In this document: piece after piece, positions 28,927-36,223 of the stretch | Layout of the letters: each line of letters begins with the position of its first letter | How positions within the stretch are numbered: position 1 is the stretch's first letter | Assembly: GCF_001187785.1 (NCBI RefSeq) | Contig: NZ_CP012154.1 | Coordinates: 2,164,501-2,228,500, forward strand | Direction: 5' to 3' | Length of the DNA: 64,000 nucleotides | Source: Wenzhouxiangella marina | GTDB lineage: Bacteria; Pseudomonadota; Gammaproteobacteria; Xanthomonadales; Wenzhouxiangellaceae | Translations under genes and position numbers: made by a program | The notes under the pieces: generated by a model | Told to the model about the DNA's origin: nothing | The model's input: only the letters and a program-made list of their open reading frames with translations | Databases searched by the model: none

Positions 28927-30600
28927 ATGCTGCGCGCACTTTCGATTCGCCAATTCGCCATCATCGACGCCCTCGAGCTCGATTTCGATTCCGGCTTCAC
29001 CGCGATCACCGGCGAGACCGGTGCCGGCAAGTCGATCCTGATCGATGCCCTGGGTCTGCTGCTCGGCAACCGCGCGGACAGCTCACTGGTGGCCCAGGGC
29101 GAGGACCAGGCCGAGCTCTCGGCGCGCTTCGAGCTGACCGATGCCTGCGCCGAGGCCCGCGCCTGGCTGCAGGATCAGGCGATGGAAGAAGGCGACGAGT
29201 TGATCCTGCGCCGCGTACTCTCGGCCCAGGGCCAGTCCCGCGCCTGGATCAACGGGCGCAGTGCCACCGTCGGCCAGCTGGCCCAGCTGGGCAACCTGCT
29301 CGTCGAGATCCATGGCCAGCACGAGCACCAGCGCCTGGAACGTCCGGAGGTGCAGCGCGCCCTGCTCGACCAGCGCCTCGACCCCGAGCTGGCCCGCTCG
29401 GTCCGGGACGCCCACTCAGGCTTTGCCGAGGCGGCCAGGGCACTGGAGGACTTCGAGCAGGACGCGGGCGATCCGAACCAGCTCGATCTGCTGCGCTTCC
29501 AGAGCCGTGAGCTCGGCGATCTGGCCCTGCAGACCGACGAATACGAGCGACTGGAAGCCGAACAGGAACGCCTGGCCCGCAGCGACGAACTCCGGTCCGC
29601 CATCGCCCAGGCCGCTCGCATCCTCGACGGCGATGCCGAGGCCAACGTCCGCGCCATGCTCGGCGATGCCCAGGCACGACTGCAGCGGGTGCGCGAGCTC
29701 GATCCCGAGCTGGCCAGCGTGGCCGACATGCTCGACGAGGCCGCCATCAACATCGACGAGGCCATCGCCAGCCTCGAGCGGCTGGACCGCGACGAAGACG
29801 AAGACGCACCCGAGCGCCTGGAAAAGGTCAATCGCAGGCTCGAACGCGCGCTGGATCTGGCGCGCAAACACCGCGTCGAACCTGCCGAACTGCCGGAGCT
29901 GACCCAGCGCCTGCAGGAACGCCTGGACCGCCTCGAGAACCAGGGCGAAGAGCGCGAGCAGCTGGAGCGCGCCCGGGATCGCGCGCTGGAGACCTGGCGC
30001 CGATGCGCCCGGGCCCTGTACGAGGCGCGCGAGCAGGCGGGCAAGGCGCTCGCCGCCGAGGTCGATCGGCACCTGGCCGAGCTCGGCATGGATCATGCGC
30101 GGCTGCGCTTCGACATCGAGCACGACGAGCAGGCCCGACCGGCCGTCCACGGCGCGGACCGGGTCCGCATCCTGTTCGCCGCCAACCCCGGTCAGGAACC
30201 GAAGCCCCTGACGCGCGTCGCCTCCGGCGGCGAGCTGTCGCGGGTCAGCCTGGCGCTGATGATTGCCGTCAAACCCGAGCGCGGACCGGTGGTTCGGATC
30301 TTCGACGAGGTGGACGCCGGCATCGGCGGCCAGACGGCGGCCGTGGTGGGTGATTTCCTGCGCCGCGTGGCGGGCCAGGGACAGGCCTTCTGCGTCACTC
30401 ACCTGGCGCAGGTCGCCGCCTGCGCCAGCCACCAGTTCCAGGTCAGCAAGGCCAGCCAGAAGGGTAAGACGCAGATCCGCGTCCTGCCGCTGGACCCGGA
30501 GTCGAGACGCGAGGAGATCGCGCGCATGCTCGGCGGACCGATGTCCGACAAGAGCCGGGAGCATGCGGAGGAACTGCTGGCCGCCGCGCGGAGCGGCTGA
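28927..30600 (+). CDS. recN: DNA repair protein RecN
   Basis: 557-aa SMC-like ATPase of double-strand-break repair. Walker A is ITGETGAGKSILIDAL near residue 30. A long central coiled coil (about 150-360, heptad-rich with many Glu/Arg) leads to the signature RVASGGELSRVSLAL, and Walker B is RIFDEVDAGIGG. The start ATG of MLRALSIRQFAIID is chosen by family alignment; 72 bp of open frame precedes it. The gene is divergent from grpE and convergent with fur. Confidence 0.96.
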   Translation: MLRALSIRQFAIIDALELDFDSGFTAITGETGAGKSILIDALGLLLGNRADSSLVAQGEDQAELSARFELTDACAEARAWLQDQAMEEGDELILRRVLSAQGQSRAWINGRSATVGQLAQLGNLLVEIHGQHEHQRLERPEVQRALLDQRLDPELARSVRDAHSGFAEAARALEDFEQDAGDPNQLDLLRFQSRELGDLALQTDEYERLEAEQERLARSDELRSAIAQAARILDGDAEANVRAMLGDAQARLQRVRELDPELASVADMLDEAAINIDEAIASLERLDRDEDEDAPERLEKVNRRLERALDLARKHRVEPAELPELTQRLQERLDRLENQGEEREQLERARDRALETWRRCARALYEAREQAGKALAAEVDRHLAELGMDHARLRFDIEHDEQARPAVHGADRVRILFAANPGQEPKPLTRVASGGELSRVSLALMIAVKPERGPVVRIFDEVDAGIGGQTAAVVGDFLRRVAGQGQAFCVTHLAQVAACASHQFQVSKASQKGKTQIRVLPLDPESRREEIARMLGGPMSDKSREHAEELLAAARSG

Positions 30601-30630
30601 CAATGACTGAGGGCGCAGCGCGCCCGGGGC

Positions 30631-31059
30631 TCAGGCCTTCTTGATCGGACGAACGTACATCACCAGCGAGTGATTGACGATTTCGTAACCGTGCTCGCGG
30701 GCGATTTCTTCCTGGCGCTTCTCGATCTGCTCGTCGTAGAACTCGATCACCTTGCCCGTGTCCTCGCAGACCATGTGGTCGTGGTGGCCGCCCTCGTCGA
30801 GCTCGTAGCAGGCCTGGGTGCTGGTCCCGCCCGCGTCCGTGAACAGGTGCTTGCGCACCAGGCCAGCGCTTTCGAACTGATTGAGGACCCGATAGACCGT
30901 GGCCAGGCCGATCTCCTCGCCCCCGCTCATCAGGCTGCGGTAGATCTCGTCGGCCGTCATGTGCTTCTGCGGCGTTTCCTCGAGCAGTTTGAGAATCTGC
31001 AGGCGGGGGTGCGTGACTTTCAGTCCGGCCTTGCGGAGTTCGCTGCGTTCTTCGGGCAT
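30631..31059 (-). CDS. fur: Ferric uptake regulator Fur
   Basis: 142-aa metal-dependent repressor. The N-terminal winged helix contains LKVTHPRLQILKLLEE and EEIGLATVYRVLNQFESAGLV. The dimerisation/metal domain has GGHHDHMVCEDTGKVIEF, where the second Cys of the enterobacterial CxxC is Thr, as in Pseudomonas-type Fur. The start MPEERSELRKAGLK is preferred over an upstream in-frame ATG. It lies divergent from bamE with facing promoters in 94 bp, so Fur could affect its own promoter and bamE. Confidence 0.95.
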   Translation of the reverse strand: MPEERSELRKAGLKVTHPRLQILKLLEETPQKHMTADEIYRSLMSGGEEIGLATVYRVLNQFESAGLVRKHLFTDAGGTSTQACYELDEGGHHDHMVCEDTGKVIEFYDEQIEKRQEEIAREHGYEIVNHSLVMYVRPIKKA

Positions 31060-31087
31060 GGCTTGAGACGACCTGGTAGGTAACGGG

Positions 31088-31132
31088 TTCAAACAGTGAG
31101 CAGGTATTGTATCATTGCCCCTGTCGACTCAA
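31088..31132. promoter_or_regulatory. Overlapping divergent promoters of fur and bamE
   Basis: For bamE (+): TTCAAA (31088-31093), 16 bp, TATCAT (31110-31115). For fur (-): TTGAGT (31127-31132), 15 bp, TACAAT (31106-31111). The two -10 boxes overlap by two bases, so the polymerases would compete. Spacings are slightly short; no transcript data. Confidence 0.5.
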
Positions 31133-31152
31133 GCCCGAACGCGAAGCTGCCC

Positions 31153-31551
31153 ATGCGCCCCCTGCTCTATCTGATCCTGGCCTTCAGTCTGGCCGCCTGC
31201 AATCTCGTCTACAAACAGGACATCCAGCAAGGCAATGTGCTGGACGAAGACGACGTGGCCCAGCTCGAACTGGGCATGACCAAGCGCCAGGTGGCCGTGC
31301 TGCTCGGCTCGCCGTCGATCGCCAGCCCCTTCCACGCCAGCCGCTGGGACTACATGAACACCTACTCCCGTCGCGGCGCGACCCCGAACAAGCGGGTGCT
31401 GACGCTGATCTTCGACCGCGTCGACCGTCTGGAAGCCATCGAGGGGAGTTATCTGGATCAGGATTCGGTCGCAGCCCAGGCGCTGCGCGAGCTGCAGCAG
31501 CCCTCCGACACCCCCATTCAGGACATGGAAAGCATCCGTCAGGACCCCTGA
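31153..31551 (+). CDS. bamE: Outer membrane assembly lipoprotein BamE
   Basis: 132-aa SmpA/OmlA-family component of the BAM complex. The signal peptide ends in the lipobox LAAC with the acylated Cys at residue 16. Conserved elements are VYKQDIQQGNVL, LELGMTKRQVAVLLGSP and WDYMNTY. The start is the ATG before RPLLYLILAFSLAAC; the frame is open 57 bp upstream. Its 3' end overlaps the convergent rnfH end by 13 bp. Confidence 0.94.
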   Translation: MRPLLYLILAFSLAACNLVYKQDIQQGNVLDEDDVAQLELGMTKRQVAVLLGSPSIASPFHASRWDYMNTYSRRGATPNKRVLTLIFDRVDRLEAIEGSYLDQDSVAAQALRELQQPSDTPIQDMESIRQDP

Positions 31552-31880
31552 TCGGAAGCCGGACCCTTCTTTTCCGCCGCCTTCTGCGCCTTCGCCAGCT
31601 CCGCGAGCTCGCGTCGGACGACCTTGGGATCGGCGCGCAGGGGCCGGTAGAGTTCCACCCGATCGCCGTCCGACAGCATTTGTTCCGGGCGGCAGCGCTT
31701 GCCGAAGATTCCGACGCATTCAGGATCGAGGCCGAGCTCGGGCAGACGCTCATCGAGCCTGGCCAGAGCGACGGCCTCAGCCACCGTGGCGCCCGCCGGC
31801 AGTTTCAGGCTGACCAGCTGCTGCGCTTCGGCCGAGCCGGCCACGACTTCGACCGCGATGTACGAGGAATCGGCAACCAT
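31539..31880 (-). CDS. rnfH: RnfH family protein (UPF0125)
   Basis: 113 aa with a ubiquitin-like (MoaD/ThiS-related) fold: IAVEVVAGSAEAQQLVSLKLPAGATVAEAV, then VGIFGKRC and DRVELYRPLRADPKVVRRELA, the characteristic RnfH ending. The function is poorly known. The gene follows ratA with a 1-bp stop/start overlap, the conserved ratA-rnfH pair. The charged C-terminal tail is variable in the family. Confidence 0.9.
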   Translation of the reverse strand: MVADSSYIAVEVVAGSAEAQQLVSLKLPAGATVAEAVALARLDERLPELGLDPECVGIFGKRCRPEQMLSDGDRVELYRPLRADPKVVRRELAELAKAQKAAEKKGPASDQGS

Positions 31881-32311
31881 CAGCCGTGGATGCGCTCGGC
31901 GCGACGGCAGAAATCGTCGACCATGCGATCGGCGACCCGCTCGAAGCCGCGCTGGAACGGGGTCATCCAGACCGAGCCCGGGAGACTGAAGCGCAGATCC
32001 AGGCTGACCCTGGCGCCCTCCTGCCCCAGCGCCTTGAACTCCCAGCGGCCGGCCAGTTCATCGAAGGGACCATTCTTCAAACGCATGGACAGGCTCTGAT
32101 CGGGCACCAGCAGGTTCTCCGTGGTGAAGCGGCGCGCGATGCCCGCGACCCGGACGTCCAGGGTCGCCACCTGCCGGTCCTCGGCGTCCTCGTGCACTTC
32201 GGCGGCCTGGACCCAGGGCAGGAACTCCGGGTAGCGCGCCACGTCGCGGACCAGCGCGAACATCTGTTCCGGCGTGTAGGCGACCAGGGCGAAGCGGTGG
32301 ACTTGGGGCAT
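31880..32311 (-). CDS. ratA: RatA/COQ10-like START-domain protein
   Basis: 143-aa SRPBCC-fold protein. [34 protein letters not shown] is the classic opening and [13 protein letters not shown] the ending. In E. coli RatA was reported to block 70S ribosome association; family members also bind ubiquinone (COQ10). It is divergent from smpB in the conserved rnfH-ratA/smpB arrangement. The start is the ATG at the conserved N-terminus; the open frame extends further upstream without similarity. Confidence 0.9.
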   Translation of the reverse strand: MPQVHRFALVAYTPEQMFALVRDVARYPEFLPWVQAAEVHEDAEDRQVATLDVRVAGIARRFTTENLLVPDQSLSMRLKNGPFDELAGRWEFKALGQEGARVSLDLRFSLPGSVWMTPFQRGFERVADRMVDDFCRRAERIHG

Positions 32312-32459
32312 CGTGGGCAGCGGTGGTTTGTGCAATAGCGGTTCGATCGATCTGCAGACTAGATGGGGCGCCAGCGGCGAAAACCAAGCATCGGCCAGAA
32401 TCACACGGAACCCCACGGCACTCTGCGCTATCCTACCGATCCGCTCAATATTCGTCGCA

Positions 32460-32927
32460 ATGCACGTGGCCAAGCAACCGTCGTCAACCATCGCCCTCAA
32501 CAAGCGCGCCCGCTTCGAGTACCACCTCGACGAGCGGATCGAGGCCGGCATCGCCCTGGAAGGCTGGGAGGTCAAGGCCCTGCGCGCGGGCAAGATCCAG
32601 TTCGGCGAGAGCTACGTGCTGCTGAAGAACGGCGAGGCCTTCCTGTTCGGCTGCCACATCACCCCTCTGACCTCGGCCTCGACCCACGTCAAGGCCGACC
32701 CGACGCGCAACCGGCGCCTGCTCCTGCACCGGCGCGAGCTCGATCGCCTGATCGGCCTGGTCGAGCGCAAGGGCCAGACCCTGATCCCGACGGCCATGTA
32801 CTGGTCCAAGGGCAAGGTCAAGGTCGAGATCGCCGTGGCCCGAGGCAAGCAGACCCACGATAAGCGCCGCGCCCAGAAGGATCGCGACTGGGAGCGCCAG
32901 AAAGGTCGCCTGATGAAGAACACCTGA
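32460..32927 (+). CDS. smpB: SsrA-binding protein SmpB
   Basis: 155-aa OB-fold partner of tmRNA for rescue of stalled ribosomes. Conserved parts are [56 protein letters not shown] and the basic C-terminal tail ([25 protein letters not shown]) that enters the mRNA channel. tmRNA itself is encoded 225 bp downstream. The ATG at 32460 gives the family N-terminus [14 protein letters not shown]. Confidence 0.96.
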   Translation: MHVAKQPSSTIALNKRARFEYHLDERIEAGIALEGWEVKALRAGKIQFGESYVLLKNGEAFLFGCHITPLTSASTHVKADPTRNRRLLLHRRELDRLIGLVERKGQTLIPTAMYWSKGKVKVEIAVARGKQTHDKRRAQKDRDWERQKGRLMKNT

Positions 32928-32954
32928 TTCGAGCGGGCAGAATCGAAAAGGCCG

Positions 32955-33083
32955 ATTCACCACAGAGACACAGAGGTCACAGAGGGTAGGACTGATTTCC
33001 TTGAACTATTTACCCGAGAAGCCACTATAAGAGCTCCAAGCATCAAGAATTCACTCTGTGTCCTCTGTGCCGCTGTGGTGAAT
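32955..33083. repeat. MITE-like inverted repeat between smpB and ssrA
   Basis: Two imperfect ~31-bp arms in inverted orientation. The left arm starts ATTCACCACAGAGACACAGA; the right arm, read on the other strand, starts ATTCACCACAGCGGCACAGA. They flank about 70 bp of AT-richer sequence. No ORF lies inside. The CACAGAG-rich arms resemble interspersed repeats scattered through many proteobacterial chromosomes. Confidence 0.65.
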
Positions 33084-33117
33084 ACGCTCTACGAACAATC
33101 GACACGAATTGCGGAAC

Positions 33118-33146
33118 TTGAGCCCAAGCTGCTAGTCTTAGATACA
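33118..33146 (+). promoter_or_regulatory. Promoter of ssrA
   Basis: TTGAGC (33118-33123), 17 bp, GATACA (33141-33146), followed after 6 nt by the mature 5' GGGGGCG of tmRNA. Confidence 0.55.
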
Positions 33147-33152
33147 ACCTAC

Positions 33153-33510
33153 GGGGGCGTACTGGCTTCGACGTGGATCGGACGTACCCTGGGGCATGCC
33201 GAGGAGACAGCAATCCTCGTAAAACCTGCTGTAAAAAAGTTAGTTGCCAACGACGACAACTACGCACTGGCTGCCTAAAAACCAGCCTGCTCCCCATCAG
33301 TCGAGCCTGCGCTTCTGAACCGGGGATCATCTAGCAGGATCGCAGCATGTCGTGCATCAGGGCACCGCTGTTAAATCAAACTGAGGCTGGTTGCTGCATG
33401 TGCCCTGCCGCTCGGGCGGTGCAGTAACGAGAAAAAATCGAGTGGCTAAGCATGTAGAACCAGGATCTGATGGTTTGCGGACGCGGGTTCGACTCCCGCC
33501 GCCTCCACCA
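33153..33510 (+). ncRNA. ssrA: Transfer-messenger RNA (tmRNA)
   Basis: A 358-nt one-piece tmRNA. The 5' end GGGGGCGTACTGGCTTCGAC pairs with the 3' CGCCTCC before ACCA to form the acceptor stem. The T arm GCGGGTTCGACTCCCGC is intact. The resume codon GCC at 33246 opens the tag ANDDNYALAA, ending at TAA 33276-33278. Together with SmpB it rescues stalled ribosomes and tags nascent chains for proteolysis. The 3' end doubles as the attachment site of the downstream island, and the CCA end is retained after integration. Confidence 0.97.
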
Positions 33511-33513
33511 AAT
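33496..33513 (+). repeat. attL, 18-bp direct repeat (tmRNA 3' end)
   Basis: CCGCCGCCTCCACCAAAT, overlapping the last 15 nt of ssrA. The identical copy is at 40317-40334. Confidence 0.9.
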
Positions 33514-33544
33514 TGAGATCCCCGGAGTACCGAGGAAGTCCAGA

Positions 33545-33568
33545 AGCCCGCGTAATTGCGGGCTTTTT
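33545..33568 (+). terminator. Island-supplied terminator after ssrA
   Basis: AGCCCGC / GCGGGCT arms with a 6-nt loop and TTTTT. It replaces the chromosomal ssrA terminator, which integration displaced to 40.34 kb. Confidence 0.85.
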
Positions 33569-33614
33569 GGTGTCTGGAGCATCCTCACTTGCCCCAGGAA
33601 ATCCATTGGCAGCC

Positions 33615-33673
33615 GGGGGCAACTGGGGGCAACATTCGGGGCAGCTCGGCAAACACGGACACCAGTTGCCCCC
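33615..33673. repeat. Cluster of GGGGGCAAC motifs, candidate integrase arm sites
   Basis: GGGGGCAAC occurs directly at 33615-33623 and 33625-33633 (10-bp period) and inverted at 33665-33673, all between attL and the integrase start. A further copy lies near attR at 40247-40255. Confidence 0.55.
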
Positions 33674-33675
33674 AA

Positions 33676-34887
33676 ATGCGCCTGACCGACACCGCCATCC
33701 GGGGCGCCAAGCCGGACACCAAGACCCGCAAGCTATTCGACGGCGGCGGTCTTTACCTGGAAGTTGCCCCATCCGGGGGCAAGTGGTGGCGATACAAGTA
33801 CCGATTTGGGGGCAAGGAGAAGCGACTCTCGCTTGGCGTCTACCCGGACGTCTCCCTAAAGGACGCCCGTGAGCGCCACGGAGAGGCCCGCAAACTTCTC
33901 GCCAACGGCACCGACCCCAGTCAGCACAGAAAGGCGGAGAAAGCCGCCACGGCAGCCCTGACAAGCAACAGCTTCGAGATCATCGCCCGCGAGTGGCACG
34001 GCAAACACACCCCCACCTGGACGGAGAAGCACGCCGAAACGGTGATCCGACGGCTGGAGCTCAATATCTTCCCCTGGCTGGGAAAGCTGCCGGCCGCAGA
34101 AATCACGGCTCCGCAGCTACTGGAAGCTCTAAGGCGGATCGAAGCGCGCGGCGCGCTCGAGACCGCCCACCGGGTCCTGAGCATCTGCGGCCAGGTCTTC
34201 CGCTACGCCATCGCCACGGGTCGTGCCGAGCGGGACCCGTCAGGCGACCTCCGAGGCGCCCTACCCCCGGTCAAGCCGAAACACTTCGCCGCCAAGACCG
34301 ACCCGAAGGAAATCGGCCCCATGCTCCGGGCCATCGACGCCTACAAAGGCACCACCATTGTCCGCTGCGCCCTTCGCCTCGCTCCGCTGGTGTTTGTCCG
34401 CCCTGGGGAGCTCAGACATGCCGAGTGGGCCGATTTTGACCTGGACGCCCGGGAGTGGCGATTTCTGGTCACGAAGACTCAGACGCCGCATATCGTGCCC
34501 CTATCCACTCAGGCCCTGGAGATTCTGGAAGAACTGCGCCCGGTTACGGGCCGGGGGAAATACCTATTCCCGAGCAACCGGTCAGCCAAGCGGCCGATCA
34601 GCGACAACACGATTCTGGCCGCGCTGCGCCGGATGGACATCGGGAAGGATGAAATGACCGGGCACGGATTCCGGGCCATGGCGAGAACGATCCTCGACGA
34701 GGTATTGGGGTTCCGACCAGACTACATCGAGCATCAGCTTGCGCATGCCGTTCGGGACCCGAATGGTCGAGCGCACAATCGGACGGCACACTTGGAAGAT
34801 CGACACACAATGATGCAAACTTGGTGCGATTATCTAACCGAGCTTAAATGCCGAAGGAATCATTTCGGAATTACTACCGTGAAATAG
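33676..34887 (+). CDS. P4-type tyrosine integrase with catalytic Tyr replaced by His
   Basis: 403 aa. The N-terminal DUF4102-like arm-binding domain (MRLTDTAIRGAKPDTKTRKLFDGG; KRLSLGVYPDVSLKDAR) is followed by a SAM-like core-binding domain and the catalytic domain. The Arg (RPGELR), Lys (TKTQTPHIVPLS), His-x2-Arg (HGFRAMART) and His (QLAH) are present. The usual RAYNRT tyrosine reads RAHNRT, with His367 encoded by CAC at 34774. Only one base separates CAC from TAC. The start ATG is chosen at the family N-terminus; the frame is open upstream to the ssrA end. Integration should be impaired unless another residue substitutes. Confidence 0.9.
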   Translation: MRLTDTAIRGAKPDTKTRKLFDGGGLYLEVAPSGGKWWRYKYRFGGKEKRLSLGVYPDVSLKDARERHGEARKLLANGTDPSQHRKAEKAATAALTSNSFEIIAREWHGKHTPTWTEKHAETVIRRLELNIFPWLGKLPAAEITAPQLLEALRRIEARGALETAHRVLSICGQVFRYAIATGRAERDPSGDLRGALPPVKPKHFAAKTDPKEIGPMLRAIDAYKGTTIVRCALRLAPLVFVRPGELRHAEWADFDLDAREWRFLVTKTQTPHIVPLSTQALEILEELRPVTGRGKYLFPSNRSAKRPISDNTILAALRRMDIGKDEMTGHGFRAMARTILDEVLGFRPDYIEHQLAHAVRDPNGRAHNRTAHLEDRHTMMQTWCDYLTELKCRRNHFGITTVK

Positions 34888-35075
34888 AAAAAACGTTGTT
34901 ATTCAAATCCCACCTTAGGGCCCGCGTTACCAAATAGTTAACTAAACACCCTGACCAAAAGGCCCGAAAAGCAATGAAGGAATATTCGCAATCGATATAT
35001 TCCTGTCAATCTGAGTTAAGAACTTTGACCGTACCCCTGATTTAGGGCCACGCCTAATGTGGGAGATTGAGTATC

Positions 35076-35888
35076 TCATGCCGCCTGCCTTGCGTACTGG
35101 CTGGGTGGCATCCCGTTCAAGGAACGGTGGGGTCGAACCTCGTTGTAGTGCCTTCTCCAGTCCTCGATGATCTCGCGAGCATCCTCCAGGCTCGCGAACC
35201 AGTTCAGGTTCAGGCAGTAGTCCCTGAACTTGCCGTTGAAGCTCTCCACGAACGCATTCTGCGTCGGCTTTCCGGGCTGGATGAAGTGGAGCTTGATCCG
35301 GCGTTCCCTCGCCCAGAAGAACATCGCCTTCGAGGTGAACTCCGGACCGTTGTCGCAGACGATCGTCTTCGGTGCCGATCGGGACTCCAGCAGTCGGTCA
35401 AGCTCCCGCGTCACTCGCAGCCCCGAGATCGAGAACTCAGGCAGCTGCAGGATCGCTTCCCGACTGAAGTCATCAACGATGTTCAGCACACGGATACGCC
35501 GGCCATTGGCCAGTTGATCAGACACGAAGTCCATGGACCACCGCTCGTTCGGCGCCGAAGGCACAGCGAGCGGGACTCGAGGGCGGGATAGCTTCTTGCG
35601 CTTCTTGGTCCGCACCTGCAGCCCTTCCTCTCGGTAGATGCGATAGGTCCGCTTGGCATTGACGACCAGGCCCTCGGCCTTGAGCATGGCGTGGAGCGTC
35701 GGGTAGCCGTAGCGTGGATACCGCTCGGCCAAGGCCCTCAGGCGGGCTCGAAGCGGCCCATCGTCTCCGGGTTGGCAGTCGTATTGCGCGGCAGAACGAC
35801 TGAAGCCAGTCAATGCGCAGGCTCTGCGCTGACTGACGCGACGACTTGTCAGGTGCTCAACGGCCCGGCGTCGCTGACGGGCCGTCAC
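35076..35888 (-). CDS. IS3-family transposase OrfB
   Basis: 270-aa DDE integrase domain. An N-terminal helical domain (SQRRACALTGFSRSAAQY) precedes the rve core with W-MDFVSD (first Asp), CDNGPEF (second Asp) and NAFVESFNGKFRDYC (Glu). All three acidic residues are present, so the enzyme looks intact. Its GTG start overlaps the orfA stop (GTGA). The full transposase is probably an OrfAB fusion made by -1 frameshifting at 35891-35897. Confidence 0.93.
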   Translation of the reverse strand: MTARQRRRAVEHLTSRRVSQRRACALTGFSRSAAQYDCQPGDDGPLRARLRALAERYPRYGYPTLHAMLKAEGLVVNAKRTYRIYREEGLQVRTKKRKKLSRPRVPLAVPSAPNERWSMDFVSDQLANGRRIRVLNIVDDFSREAILQLPEFSISGLRVTRELDRLLESRSAPKTIVCDNGPEFTSKAMFFWARERRIKLHFIQPGKPTQNAFVESFNGKFRDYCLNLNWFASLEDAREIIEDWRRHYNEVRPHRSLNGMPPSQYARQAA

Positions 35889-36151
35889 CAGTTTCCCTCG
35901 ACCAGCTCCTTCAGGGCAGCCTTGTCGAGCTCGGCCTCGGCCAGCAAGTGCTTGAGCCTGCGATTCTCGTCTTCAAGCTCTCGCAGCCGTTTGACCTCTG
36001 AGACCTCCATGCCGCCGAACTTGGACTTCCAGCGGTAGATGGTGTTCTCTGCGATCCCGTATCGACGCGCCAGATCGGGCACCGACGCCCCCGCCTGGTG
36101 CTCCTTCAGGATCGAAATGATCTTCTCTTCGGTATAGCGCTTGCGCTTCAT
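35885..36151 (-). CDS. IS3-family OrfA
   Basis: 88 aa with a helix-turn-helix (TEEKIISILKEHQAGASVPDLARRYGIAENTIYRWKSKFGG) and a leucine-zipper-like tail (VKRLRELEDENRRLKHLLAEAELDKAALKELV). It binds the terminal repeats and dimerises. RBS GGAGGAC lies 8-10 nt before the ATG. Confidence 0.92.
   Translation of the reverse strand: MKRKRYTEEKIISILKEHQAGASVPDLARRYGIAENTIYRWKSKFGGMEVSEVKRLRELEDENRRLKHLLAEAELDKAALKELVEGNW
35891..35897 (-). other. Candidate -1 ribosomal frameshift heptamer
   Basis: GGGAAAC on the minus strand, in phase as G GGA AAC in orfA. A -1 slip leads directly into the orfB frame (CTG GTG ACG), two codons before the orfA stop. Confidence 0.55.
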
Positions 36152-36223
36152 GGTGGGTCCTCCTCGGAAACAAATTATCAGAGAATTCCCACATTGGACA
36201 TGGCCCGGATTACAGGGGTATGG

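Noticed and set aside
33075-33278. 67-codon frame ending in VANDDNYALAA
   Set aside because: It overlaps the ssrA promoter and 5' half; the matching end is just the tmRNA tag reading frame, not a separate gene.
34774-34791. Second histidine (residue 372) of the integrase as another lost tyrosine
   Set aside because: That position is variable (Y, H or F) in related P4-type integrases as I recall them; only His367 occupies the nucleophile position.
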